DNA of 12,471 nucleotides from Desulfobacterales bacterium (lineage in GTDB: Bacteria > Desulfobacterota > Desulfobacteria > Desulfobacterales > UBA5852), in the NCBI GenBank assembly GCA_016735415.1, contig JAERRP010000507.1, positions 1-12,471 of the forward strand, given 5' to 3'. Shown here in pieces: positions 7,154 to 12,471 of the stretch. The position numbers and the translations under genes were made by a program. Within the stretch, counting starts at the first letter, position 1. Each line of letters begins with the position of its first letter. The notes under the pieces are model-generated. The model was not told the origin of the DNA, did no database searches, and was given only the letters and a program-made list of their open reading frames with translations.

Positions 7154-8698
7154 ATGTATAAAGAAATCATCATCAACGTGTCCCAGCGCGAAACACGGGT
7201 GGCCCTTCTTGAGGACGGCACGCTGGTTGAGCTTTTTATCGAAAGAGACGACGCGACGGACATCACCGGCAATATCTACAAAGGCCGCGTCCAACGGGTC
7301 CTGCCCGGGATTCAGGCCGCGTTTGTGAATATCGGTTTGAACCAGGCCGCGTTTATTTATGTCGATGATGTTATCCGCAACGACTTCCGTGACATTGAAA
7401 GACAAATGGCCCGGCAGGATCCGGAAACAACGGGCCGTGAAGATCAGGTTCTCCCGGTCCCGGACGAAGTCCGCTCGTCCCCGATCGAAGAGTTGTTGGT
7501 CGAAGGGCAGGAGATTCTTGTTCATGTCACCAAGGCCCCCATGGGCACCAAGGGCCCGCGCGTTACGTCCTACGTCTCACTGCCGGGGCGATACCTGGTA
7601 TTGATGCCATTTGCCAATCACATCGGCGTCTCCCGGCGAATCGAGGACGAAGCCGAACGCCTGCGTTTGAAGAACATAATCGCGGAGATCCGTGACAATC
7701 ACTTTGGTTACATCGTGCGCACGGCGGCGGAAGGCAGCGATGCTCCCCGCGTTCAGCAGGAAATGCTGTTTCTCAAGAACCTGTGGGCCAGCATTCGAAA
7801 AAAGTTCAAGCATGCGGCGGCCCCGGCCCTGATTCATCAGGAACTATCCCTCAGTCTGCGGGCGGTCCGAGATCTACTCGTGCACGAGGCCGATCGGTTG
7901 ATGATCGACCCTCAACGACACTATGAAACCGCCATCGCTTTTCTGGATACTTTTAACCCGGGCCTGAAAAACCGGATTGAACTCGATGACGGCAGCGAGC
8001 CGATTTTCGACGCCTTTAATCTCGAGGGCGATATTACAAGGGCACTGAAACGAAAAGTCTGGTTAAAATCAGGTGGTTATATTATTATTGAACATACTGA
8101 AGCGCTTGTGGCCATCGACGTCAATACCGGGCGCTATGTGGGTAAGCACAACCTCGAGGAAACCATTTTCAAAACCAACCTTGAAGCCGTCAAAGAAATT
8201 GCCTACCAGATACGTTTGCGTGATATTGGCGGACTCATTATTATCGATTTCATCGATATGCAAAAAAAGTCCAATCAGGAAAAGGTCTATAACGCCCTTA
8301 AAGACGCGCTCCGGAAAGATCGCAGCAAAAACCATGTGCTGCCCATTTCCGATATGGGGCTGGTTCAAATGACCCGCAAGCGCAACAAGGAACCTTTAAC
8401 CCGGATAATGTGCGAACCCTGCGTCTATTGTGAAGGCGAGGGGCATATGCTTTCACGGCAGTCCATCTGCTACAATATTTTCCGGGAAGTTCTGCGGGAA
8501 AGCCGGGATACGGTCGGGGAAAAAATGGCGGTTATAGTCAACCCGGCCATTGCGGATTTGCTGCACGGCGAAGAAAGTGAGTTGATAGCGGCCCTCGAAG
8601 GGCTGACCGGACGGCAGATCGTGATTTATCCCGATACGGCCTTTCATATGGAGGAAGTCAACATCATTGAGATACTCAAGGAGGGTGCGCCTGAGTAA
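7154..8698 (+). CDS. rng: Ribonuclease G (RNase E/G family)
   Basis: Endoribonuclease that cuts single-stranded AU-rich RNA, known in E. coli for 16S rRNA 5'-end maturation and mRNA decay. It starts MYKEIIINVSQRETRVALLE, typical of RNase G. An S1 RNA-binding domain spans roughly residues 38-130, followed by a 5'-sensor/RNase H-like region. The magnesium-binding catalytic aspartates are D322 (AIDVNTG) and D365 (IIDFIDM), 43 residues apart as D303 and D346 are in RNase E. Zinc-link cysteines are C423 and C426 in CEPCVYC, with an extra C420. At 514 aa it is near RNase G length (489 in E. coli) and lacks the long degradosome scaffold tail of RNase E. It probably shares a transcript with the radical-SAM gene 31 bases upstream. 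The ribosome site is poor, so coupling to the upstream gene is possible. A strong terminator follows at 8774-8804. Confidence 0.95.
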   Translation: MYKEIIINVSQRETRVALLEDGTLVELFIERDDATDITGNIYKGRVQRVLPGIQAAFVNIGLNQAAFIYVDDVIRNDFRDIERQMARQDPETTGREDQVLPVPDEVRSSPIEELLVEGQEILVHVTKAPMGTKGPRVTSYVSLPGRYLVLMPFANHIGVSRRIEDEAERLRLKNIIAEIRDNHFGYIVRTAAEGSDAPRVQQEMLFLKNLWASIRKKFKHAAAPALIHQELSLSLRAVRDLLVHEADRLMIDPQRHYETAIAFLDTFNPGLKNRIELDDGSEPIFDAFNLEGDITRALKRKVWLKSGGYIIIEHTEALVAIDVNTGRYVGKHNLEETIFKTNLEAVKEIAYQIRLRDIGGLIIIDFIDMQKKSNQEKVYNALKDALRKDRSKNHVLPISDMGLVQMTRKRNKEPLTRIMCEPCVYCEGEGHMLSRQSICYNIFREVLRESRDTVGEKMAVIVNPAIADLLHGEESELIAALEGLTGRQIVIYPDTAFHMEEVNIIEILKEGAPE

Positions 8699-8773
8699 AT
8701 CGCCTCTGGATAAACCATATATTGACAAATCGATACGAATATGATTTCAATGTTCGATTGTAAATATCACCAT

Positions 8774-8804
8774 GCCGGAGAACGCCTTCCGGCTTGTTTT
8801 TTTT
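8774..8804 (+). terminator. Intrinsic terminator after rng
   Basis: GCCGGA at 8774-8779 pairs with TCCGGC at 8788-8793 around an 8-base loop. It is followed directly by TTGTTTTTTTT. This is a textbook rho-independent terminator. It ends the radical-SAM/rng transcript 40 bases before rpmH, so the rpmH promoter should lie downstream of it or be subject to read-through. Confidence 0.88.
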
Positions 8805-8844
8805 AGAGACGATTGTTAACATCATATATTAAAGGTTGTAAGAA

Positions 8845-8985
8845 ATGAAACGTACCTATCAGCCCAGCCGAATCAAGCGTGCTCGGACCCACGGCTTCAG
8901 GAAGCGCATGGCGACCAAAAGCGGACGCGCGCTCATTAACCGTCGGCGTGCCAAAGGTCGTAAACGGCTTGCCGTAAAATACTGA
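8845..8985 (+). CDS. rpmH: 50S ribosomal protein L34
   Basis: A 46-aa, very basic protein of the large ribosomal subunit. The sequence starts [18 protein letters not shown], continues [20 protein letters not shown] and ends RLAVKY, which is unmistakably L34 at full family length. The ATG is preceded by AAAGG nine bases upstream. It is the first gene of the conserved rpmH-rnpA-yidD-yidC-jag cluster. In many bacteria dnaA lies divergently upstream of rpmH; here rng does instead. A promoter is expected between the terminator at 8774-8804 and the start codon. That stretch is AT-rich (GTTAAC, CATATATTAAAG), but I cannot name a reliable -35/-10 pair. Confidence 0.98.
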   Translation: MKRTYQPSRIKRARTHGFRKRMATKSGRALINRRRAKGRKRLAVKY

Positions 8986-9023
8986 AGGGCCAGGATCCGG
9001 GCCGTACGGATGGCCGAAACGCA

Positions 9024-9055
9024 TGACACCTGTCAGACCCTAATGCCATACAGGT
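9024..9055 (+). other. Structured spacer between rpmH and rnpA
   Basis: The 104-base gap (8986-9089) holds no gene. It contains TGACACCTGTCA at 9024-9035, a perfect palindrome with a 2-base centre. The inner ACCTGT (9028-9033) can instead pair with ACAGGT at 9050-9055 around a 16-base loop. These could be processing or stabilising hairpins that set the L34 to RNase P protein ratio. No function is proven. Confidence 0.3.
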
Positions 9056-9089
9056 CGGCTGATCGTCCTCGGCCCGCTGAAATATTAGT

Positions 9090-9434
9090 GTGATCGCGGT
9101 TCCGTTTAAAAAGCAAAACCGAATTCTCAAACGGTCGGAATATCTCCGCATATCCGAAATCGGCAAGCGATGCCACAGCCCTTTGTTCATCCTGTTGTAC
9201 GCGGAAGGAAGGCCGGGATGTGCGCGTTTGGGTATTACGGTCACCAAAAAAGTGGGCTCGGCCGTTCAGCGGAACAGAATCAAGCGGCTGTGCCGCGAAT
9301 ATTTCCGGCACAACCGTCACCGTTGGCCAAAACCGTATGACTTCGTGTTGATCGCAAGAAGGGCGGCGGCACGAGCAACCAACGCCGAAATACGCTTGAG
9401 CCTTGAAAAAAATTTCTGCCAACTCTACCGCTAG
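9090..9434 (+). CDS. rnpA: Ribonuclease P protein component
   Basis: Small basic protein (114 aa) that binds the catalytic RNase P RNA and helps it cleave the 5' leader from pre-tRNAs. The family signature is clear: an N-terminal [15 protein letters not shown], a central [20 protein letters not shown] followed by LCREYFR (the RNR motif on the conserved helix) and a C-terminal [11 protein letters not shown]. The start used is GTG 9090, with no strong Shine-Dalgarno. The conserved region begins within 10 residues, so another start would change little. The 3' end overlaps the open frame of yidD, as is common in this cluster, pointing to translational coupling. Confidence 0.95.
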   Translation: MIAVPFKKQNRILKRSEYLRISEIGKRCHSPLFILLYAEGRPGCARLGITVTKKVGSAVQRNRIKRLCREYFRHNRHRWPKPYDFVLIARRAAARATNAEIRLSLEKNFCQLYR

Positions 9435-9663
9435 GCGTCGCCTTTACCAGGTGAGCGGCTATGCGGCGACCACTATCATCAGAGGATATCAGTTTTTCCT
9501 ATCACCGCTTATCGGTCCCTGCTGTCGTTTCCATCCCTCCTGTTCTGAATATACATTGGAAGCCATCAACCGATATGGCCTTGTCAAAGGCATTTATCTC
9601 GGTACCAGGCGGTTGTTGAAGTGCCATCCTCTACATCCCGGCGGTTTTGATCCGGTACCCTAA
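9403..9663 (+). CDS. yidD: Membrane protein insertion efficiency factor YidD
   Basis: Small membrane-associated protein thought to assist YidC-dependent insertion of inner-membrane proteins. The core is typical: [20 protein letters not shown] with SEYTLEAI after it, then [16 protein letters not shown] at the C-terminus, including the conserved CRFxPxCS and KCHPLHPGG motifs. The longest frame starts at TTG 9403 inside rnpA (86 aa, close to the 85 of E. coli). GTG 9451 would give 70 aa, also in the family range, and would begin 17 bases after the rnpA stop. Neither has a good ribosome site, so the start is uncertain and translation probably depends on ribosomes finishing rnpA. A 168-base gap separates it from yidC. 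Confidence 0.93.
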   Translation: MKKISANSTARRRLYQVSGYAATTIIRGYQFFLSPLIGPCCRFHPSCSEYTLEAINRYGLVKGIYLGTRRLLKCHPLHPGGFDPVP

Positions 9664-9665
9664 CC

Positions 9666-9680
9666 GGATGGAAACCATCC
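9666..9680 (+). other. Small perfect hairpin after yidD
   Basis: GGATGG (9666-9671), AAA, CCATCC (9675-9680) begins two bases after the yidD stop and is followed by only CTTTG. A weak terminator or mRNA-end stabiliser is possible. The T-run is too short for a firm terminator call. Confidence 0.4.
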
Positions 9681-9708
9681 CTTTGTGGCTGTAAGTGATT
9701 TCACAGCT

Positions 9709-9758
9709 AAAAAAAAAGGCCATCTTCGGCGAAGGGCGGCCCGGCCTGAAGATGTGCC
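9709..9758 (-). terminator. Intrinsic terminator facing the minus strand in the yidD-yidC gap
   Basis: GGC-CATCTTC (9718-9727) pairs with GAAGATG-T-GCC (9748-9758): ten base pairs with one bulged base around a GC-rich 20-base loop. On the plus strand the hairpin is preceded by nine A (9709-9717). On the minus strand it is therefore followed by nine T, the layout of a strong rho-independent terminator for leftward transcription. No minus-strand gene is evident to its right, so it may stop antisense transcription out of yidC, or act on the plus strand only as an mRNA structure. Confidence 0.55.
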
Positions 9759-9831
9759 AAAAAGACCTTAAGGAATATGCCCGGCAGCGGCCACCGCGAT
9801 GGCAGCCTTAAAGGCCAACCAGGAGACCCGT

Positions 9832-11499
9832 ATGGAACAAACCCGTTTGCTATTGGCGATTTTGCTGACATTTCTTGTTTTCGTTGCGTGGGAATTCTTC
9901 TTCAGCAACCGTCAAACCGTCCAGGCGCCGCCAGGCCCAGCACAGCAATCTGCCCCCGCTAAACCGGAAGTCGATTCAGCCCCTCCCAAGGCCGCAGCGC
10001 CCCCACCTGTTGAAACCGCGGAGACGGCCGTCGCTTTTAAGCCCAGTACCCCGCAGCGCCCTGGCAGGCTTATAACCATCGATACCAAGCTGTTCGAAAT
10101 GACCATCAGTGCAAATCGCGGGGAATTCCAAAAGCTGGTATTAAAGGATTTCAAGGAATCGGTGGCAGCGGATGCGGCGCTCCAAAGCCTTATCGAAAGC
10201 ACGGCCGCCGGGCATAATATGCTTTTCGGTTTCAAAGGGCAAACCGTGCCGGGTTGGGATTCCGCCGTCTATGAGATTCAAACGCCCCAGGATCGGATCG
10301 AGGTCCAGGACAAGGCGAAAAGCGTTGTCCTGCGGTGGACCAGTGCCAACGGGATTGAAATTACCAAAACCTTCACCTTTCAACCGGACGCTTATCTGAT
10401 CGACCTGAACGTGCAGGTCACCAACCAGGGGGTGAACGCTCTTAAAGATCGCGCGACCCTGTCATTGTCGCGCACCGTGGGCGAGGGCCAAAGTCGTGTG
10501 ATTTTTACAGGTCCCAGCGGTTTTATCGATGAGAAACTCAAGGAAATCGCGGTTAAAGATATCGACGATAAATCCGATACGGACGGCCTTATCACCTGGG
10601 TAGCGATTGTGGATCGCTATTTCATGTCGGCCCTGATACCGGCCGAGGCTGTCCAGGGAACCATGCACCTTACATCGGGCGGGCAAGAAAAGGTTAGCAA
10701 CACACTGGTACTGTCCGAGGTCGAGATATTGCCGGGGCAAAGCCGCAATTTTTCATATAAAGTGTTCTACGGCCCGAAAAATACAAAACTACTCGAAGCG
10801 TATGGCCACGATCTGGCCAAAGCGATCAATTTCGGCTGGTTTACTTTCCTGGCGAAACCCGCGTTGTGGATCATGAACCAGATTTACAGCATCATTCCTA
10901 ACTACGGCATCGCCATTATTCTTCTCACGGTCATGACCAAGATTCTTTTATGGCCGCTGGGCAATAAGAGCTATAAATCCATGAACGAGATGAAGCGCAT
11001 GCAGCCGCTGATGGCCGAGCTGCGGGAAAAATATAAAGGTGATAAGAAGAAGGTGAATGAAGAAATGATGGGGCTGTACCGGACCTACAAAATAAACCCC
11101 ATGGGTGGGTGTCTGCCGATGGTGGTGCAGCTGCCCGTTTTTCTGGCCCTCTACAATATGCTTTACGGCGCCATCGAGCTGCGCCATGCTCCCTTTGTGG
11201 GGTGGATCAACGATCTATCCACGCCGGACCGGCTGTTTCATTTCGGCTTTGCGATTCCTTTCATGGATGCGCCCTATGGCATTCCTGTTCTGACGGTGAT
11301 CATGGGGGCCACCATGTTTCTACAACAAAAAATGTCACCCCCGCCAGGCGACCCGACCCAGGCCAAACTCATGCTTTTCATGCCGCTTATTTTTACATTC
11401 ATTTTTATCAATTTTCCCGCCGGGCTTGTTTTGTACTGGTTAGTTAATAATGTTCTTTCTATAGCCCAACAGTACTACATTCAAAAGAAATATGCATAA
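9832..11499 (+). CDS. yidC: Membrane protein insertase YidC
   Basis: Oxa1/Alb3-family insertase (555 aa) that inserts and folds inner-membrane proteins alone or with SecYEG. Start ATG 9832 has AGGAG at 9821-9825; the in-frame ATG 9799 lacks this. TM1 lies at residues 6-24 (LLLAILLTFLVFVAWEFFFS), followed by a Pro/Ala-rich linker (about 28-70) and a periplasmic beta-rich domain (about 75-335) as in Gram-negative YidC. The conserved five-TM core begins near NYGIAIILLTVMTK, with the charged C1 helical hairpin KSYKSMNEMKRMQPLMAE and the INPMGGCLPMVVQLPVFLAL segment. The charged residue of the hydrophilic groove, R366 in E. coli, appears here as K370, a conservative change. The C-terminus (VLYWLVNNVLSIAQQYYIQK) is typical. 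yidD precedes it and jag follows 16 bases after the stop, an operon consistent with membrane biogenesis. Confidence 0.97.
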   Translation: MEQTRLLLAILLTFLVFVAWEFFFSNRQTVQAPPGPAQQSAPAKPEVDSAPPKAAAPPPVETAETAVAFKPSTPQRPGRLITIDTKLFEMTISANRGEFQKLVLKDFKESVAADAALQSLIESTAAGHNMLFGFKGQTVPGWDSAVYEIQTPQDRIEVQDKAKSVVLRWTSANGIEITKTFTFQPDAYLIDLNVQVTNQGVNALKDRATLSLSRTVGEGQSRVIFTGPSGFIDEKLKEIAVKDIDDKSDTDGLITWVAIVDRYFMSALIPAEAVQGTMHLTSGGQEKVSNTLVLSEVEILPGQSRNFSYKVFYGPKNTKLLEAYGHDLAKAINFGWFTFLAKPALWIMNQIYSIIPNYGIAIILLTVMTKILLWPLGNKSYKSMNEMKRMQPLMAELREKYKGDKKKVNEEMMGLYRTYKINPMGGCLPMVVQLPVFLALYNMLYGAIELRHAPFVGWINDLSTPDRLFHFGFAIPFMDAPYGIPVLTVIMGATMFLQQKMSPPPGDPTQAKLMLFMPLIFTFIFINFPAGLVLYWLVNNVLSIAQQYYIQKKYA

Positions 11500-11515
11500 A
11501 CTGGAGGAAAACTGA

Positions 11516-12241
11516 ATGGCGACAGAAAGGGAGTTTAAAGCACGCAGCATCGCCAAGGCGGTTAAAATCGCCTCCAAAGAACTGGGCCTAGCGCAAGAGA
11601 ATCTGCAATACGATATCATTTCACATGGCGCCAGCGGAATTTTCGGATTGACCGGGGTTAAAAAGGCACGGATTCTTGTTTACCTCACCGATTCCGAGGA
11701 TAAACCGCATTTTTCGTCCGACACGGAGGAATCGGCCTTTTCGCAACCCGTACCCCATACCACGGCGGCGGATTCCGTCGACATGGAAACGGTCTTTCAA
11801 ACCAGTCAGGAAATGTTGCGACGTATTGTTGACGCCATTTCACCGGAGGCCGATATCAAGGTCCAGCAGACCAACGATAAGATCCGTTTTAATATCGAGG
11901 GTGGTGAAGCGGGCATTCTGATCGGGAAGAGAGGCCAGACCCTGGAAGCTATCCAGGTTTTGGTCGAAAAGGCCGTGCGTCGGCTGAACGGCCACCATAT
12001 CCGAGTTGCCATTGATGTCGAAGGCTATCTTAAAAATAAGGAAACCAACTTAATCCGCACGGCCGAGCGTGTGGCCCAGAGGGTAAAAAGCAAAGGCCGC
12101 CCCGCATCGATTGGCTTCATGAATGCCCAGGACCGCCGGATCATCCACCTGGCCCTTAAAAACGACAGCGCTGTTCGCACCCAGAGTGTCGGGGACGGCA
12201 GTTATCGCAAACTTATGGTCTATCCGAAAAGGCGGCCCTAG
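11516..12241 (+). CDS. jag: KH-R3H RNA-binding protein Jag/KhpB
   Basis: RNA-binding protein (241 aa) of the Jag/KhpB/EloR family, linked in Gram-positives to cell elongation and division control and often encoded after yidC. A Jag-N domain covers residues 1-52 (FKARSIAKAVKIASKELGL, GIFGLTGVKKARI). An acidic linker (about 58-90) follows, then a type II KH domain with the GxxG loop G137-K-R-G140, and an R3H domain with R207-x3-H211 (RRIIHLAL). Start ATG 11516 has GGAGG at 11503-11507 and lies 16 bases after the yidC stop. The stop codon TAG is made of the TA target dinucleotide (12239-12240) plus the first base of an inserted 158-bp element. If the element and one TA are removed, the frame continues six residues to TAG 12417-12419. 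The loss lies beyond the R3H core (SYRKLMVYPKRR is intact), so the protein should work. Confidence 0.95.
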   Translation: MATEREFKARSIAKAVKIASKELGLAQENLQYDIISHGASGIFGLTGVKKARILVYLTDSEDKPHFSSDTEESAFSQPVPHTTAADSVDMETVFQTSQEMLRRIVDAISPEADIKVQQTNDKIRFNIEGGEAGILIGKRGQTLEAIQVLVEKAVRRLNGHHIRVAIDVEGYLKNKETNLIRTAERVAQRVKSKGRPASIGFMNAQDRRIIHLALKNDSAVRTQSVGDGSYRKLMVYPKRRP

Positions 12242-12268
12242 TGCCCTGTCATACGCCAACGGACGTAT
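12241..12268 (+). repeat. Left terminal inverted repeat of the MITE-like element
   Basis: Begins GTGCCCTGTCATACGCCAAC. It matches the right repeat at 19 of 28 positions, with the outer 12 bases nearly identical. Confidence 0.7.
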
Positions 12269-12370
12269 TTTACTCATCCTTTGGCGTCCCTGCTGGGTTG
12301 CGACTTCAGTTACATAGCGCGGTTATGCGCCATCGTCGCGCCGTCAGGAACACCCAATGACTTCGCAATC

Positions 12371-12398
12371 TTATGCCATTTGTCACATGACAGGACAC
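12371..12398 (-). repeat. Right terminal inverted repeat of the MITE-like element
   Basis: On the minus strand it begins GTGTCCTGTCATGTGACAAA, the mate of the left repeat. The next two bases outward (12399-12400) are TA. Confidence 0.7.
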
Positions 12399-12419
12399 TA
12401 TGGTTATCAGACCACATAG
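12399..12419 (+). pseudogene. Displaced former 3' end of jag (6 codons plus stop)
   Basis: If the element and one TA copy are excised, jag reads on from its CCC codon as TAT GGT TAT CAG ACC ACA TAG, encoding YGYQTT. These codons now lie beyond the element and are not part of the current reading frame. The reconstruction depends on the element call being right. Confidence 0.5.
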
Positions 12420-12471
12420 TTTATCTGCAGGCGTTCGGCCGCATTTTTATCGGCAATTCCCAGGGCGTCGG
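12407..12471 (-). CDS. C-terminal end of an unidentified convergent gene (partial)
   Basis: Reading leftward from the window edge, the frame with codons beginning at 12469 encodes DALGIADKNAAERLQINYVV and stops at TGA 12409-12407. The composition looks like a real protein end (helical, Ala/Glu/Arg-rich) and the codon use resembles the neighbours. The other two minus frames hit stops sooner. It would be convergent with jag, and its stop would have overlapped the ancestral jag tail. I do not recognise the family from 20 residues, and no function is proposed. Confidence 0.4.
   Translation of the reverse strand, partial: DALGIADKNAAERLQINYVV

Larger units (their letters stand above)
12241..12398. 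mobile_element. 158-bp MITE-like element with terminal inverted repeats and TA duplication
   Basis: The ends, GTGCCCTGTCAT (12241-12252) and ATGACAGGACAC (12387-12398), are inverted repeats matching 11 of 12. Extending to 28 bases, 19 still match. Each end is flanked directly by TA (12239-12240 and 12399-12400), the target duplication of IS630/Tc1-mariner elements. Inside, TTGCGA (12298-12303) faces TCGCAA (12363-12368), and GCGC repeats lie near the centre, so the whole element can fold back. It has no ORF long enough for a transposase, so it would be non-autonomous. The IS630 assignment rests only on TA and the inverted repeats. The alternative, a large chance hairpin or terminator, is less likely because both outer borders coincide with TA and with a restored jag frame. 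Confidence 0.72.

Noticed and set aside
8705..8713. DnaA-box-like TCTGGATAA near rpmH, possible oriC
   Set aside because: Only one box with a mismatch was found, with no cluster of boxes, no dnaA gene and no long AT-rich unwinding region. Not enough for an origin call.
9912..10235. Minus-strand frame in yidC as the gene served by the reverse terminator
   Set aside because: Low-complexity Ala/Gly/Ser composition arises from the complement of the Pro/Ala linker of YidC, and there is no ribosome site. Treated as a shadow.
12123..12317. 64-codon frame crossing the jag 3' end into the element
   Set aside because: Overlaps the R3H coding region of jag in another frame and has no family features.
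12357..12419. Small ORF starting inside the MITE-like element and ending at 12419
   Set aside because: Twenty codons without a ribosome site that span the element border. It simply shares the frame of the displaced jag tail.
1..12471. CRISPR arrays, tRNA or rRNA genes, phage or toxin-antitoxin loci
   Set aside because: No spaced direct repeats, cloverleaf-like sequences, rRNA signatures or phage or toxin-antitoxin proteins were seen on either strand.

Overview
The window looks like chromosomal DNA of a Gram-negative bacterium, most likely a member of the Desulfobacterota (former Deltaproteobacteria, perhaps Desulfobacterales). This is inferred from three things: a fused radical-SAM/DUF2344 gene beside rng, the rpmH-rnpA-yidD-yidC-jag cluster, and a GyrB tail with the long Gram-negative insertion. 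No tool was run, so the taxon is inference. Most of the window is housekeeping and densely coding.

Layout. (1) 2-727, +: the last 241 residues of DNA gyrase subunit B, followed by a GC-rich hairpin. (2) 779-1570, +: a short, divergent thymidylate-synthase-family protein that keeps the catalytic residues at E. coli ThyA spacing. A long-loop inverted repeat (1591-1645) separates it from the convergent genes. (3) 4513-1654, -: a secreted Do-like serine protease (TTG start) and then asparaginyl-tRNA synthetase, probably one operon. (4) 4603-8698, +: the 839-aa radical-SAM/DUF2344 fusion and RNase G, ending at a clear intrinsic terminator (8774-8804). (5) 8845-12241, +: rpmH (ribosomal protein L34), rnpA (RNase P protein), yidD, yidC (membrane insertase) and jag/khpB (KH-R3H RNA-binding protein). 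This is the classic L34/RNase P/YidC cluster, but without dnaA upstream or mnmE directly downstream. (6) 12241-12398: a 158-bp element with imperfect terminal inverted repeats, flanked by TA on both sides, inserted at the 3' end of jag. (7) 12471-12407, -: the probable last 20 codons of an unidentified convergent gene.

The genes fit a theme of RNA and translation (AsnRS, RNase G, L34, RNase P protein, Jag), envelope biogenesis and quality control (YidC, YidD, Deg protease) and DNA precursors and topology (GyrB, TS-like protein). The most noteworthy observations are the MITE-like insertion that supplies the present stop codon of jag, the divergent C-terminally short thymidylate synthase homologue, the uncharacterised radical-SAM/DUF2344 protein next to RNase G, and an intrinsic terminator facing the minus strand inside the plus-strand yidD-yidC gap. 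I do not see a dramatic new multi-gene system.
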